Positions 14,212 to 14,265 of a stretch of DNA of 14,265 nt are shown here, in pieces. The notes below the pieces were generated by a model. The model worked only from the letters and a program-made list of their open reading frames with translations, ran no database searches and was not told the origin of the DNA. This DNA is from an uncultured Eubacteriales bacterium (lineage in GTDB: Bacteria > Bacillota > Clostridia > Oscillospirales > CAG-272). The stretch spans positions 1 through 14,265 of the forward strand of contig URHR01000048.1 of the NCBI GenBank assembly GCA_900547725.1, written 5' to 3'. The translations under genes and the position numbers were made by a program. Numbering within the stretch: position 1 is the first letter of the stretch; each line of letters begins with the position of its first letter.

Positions 14212-14265
14212 AGACCTCGGGACTCTGTCCCGAACCCTGCTTAGGGGACTTCTTAAGGAGAAGTC
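14212..14265 (+). repeat. Interspersed hairpin repeat after the regulator gene (cut by window end)
   Basis: Starting 12 nt after the stop, AGACCTCGGGAC leads into hairpin A (14217-14223/14227-14233, loop TCT). ACCCTGCTTAGGGG and hairpin B (14247-14253/14259-14265) follow. Order and sequence match the left half of the 588-782 element, so this is another family member, here at an operon end. Its remaining part lies outside the window. Confidence 0.75.

Overview
The window is an ordinary-looking stretch of a GC-rich Gram-positive chromosome, most likely an uncultured member of the Clostridia. That reading rests on a RadA end, a YtqB-type MnmM methylase, a DUF6062-like protein, a YitT permease, a VanY-type lipoprotein and a ROK glucokinase, with AGGAG-type ribosome binding sites and clear TTGACA/TATAAT promoters. 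The lineage is inferred from gene content; no rRNA or tRNA gene is visible.

Layout: the end of radA (+, 1-576) converges on a minus-strand pair, cls (794-2338) downstream of a calcium-type P-ATPase (2381-5005). An FAD-dependent phytoene-desaturase-like oxidoreductase (+, 5232-6752) converges on yitT (-, 6869-7849). A 447-bp divergent region with several structures lies between yitT and a HAD-IIA phosphatase (+, 8297-9121). That phosphatase converges, across 516 bp of repeat-rich DNA, on a second HAD phosphatase (-, 9638-10294). The rest is a five-gene plus-strand run: DUF6062-like protein, mnmM, VanY-like carboxypeptidase, glcK, and a winged-helix regulator with a degenerate receiver domain (10466-14199).

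Housekeeping functions dominate: recombinational repair, cardiolipin synthesis, cation export, tRNA wobble modification, peptidoglycan trimming, glucose phosphorylation and phosphate-ester housecleaning. No defence, secretion or biosynthetic cluster is visible.

The unusual content is noncoding. All three convergent junctions, and the end of the last operon, carry hairpin-rich interspersed repeats. The best example is a 195-bp near-symmetric palindrome at 588-782. A different 296-bp element at 9144-9439 is bounded by 40-bp hairpin copies and a symmetric inner inverted repeat. Related sequence beginning with an AAGACCTYGG-like motif lies at or just after the stop codons of five genes, and repeat-like sequence forms the C-terminal codons of two proteins. 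A pair of face-to-face promoters at 10354-10436 and a structured region upstream of the HAD-IIA gene are the other items worth checking.
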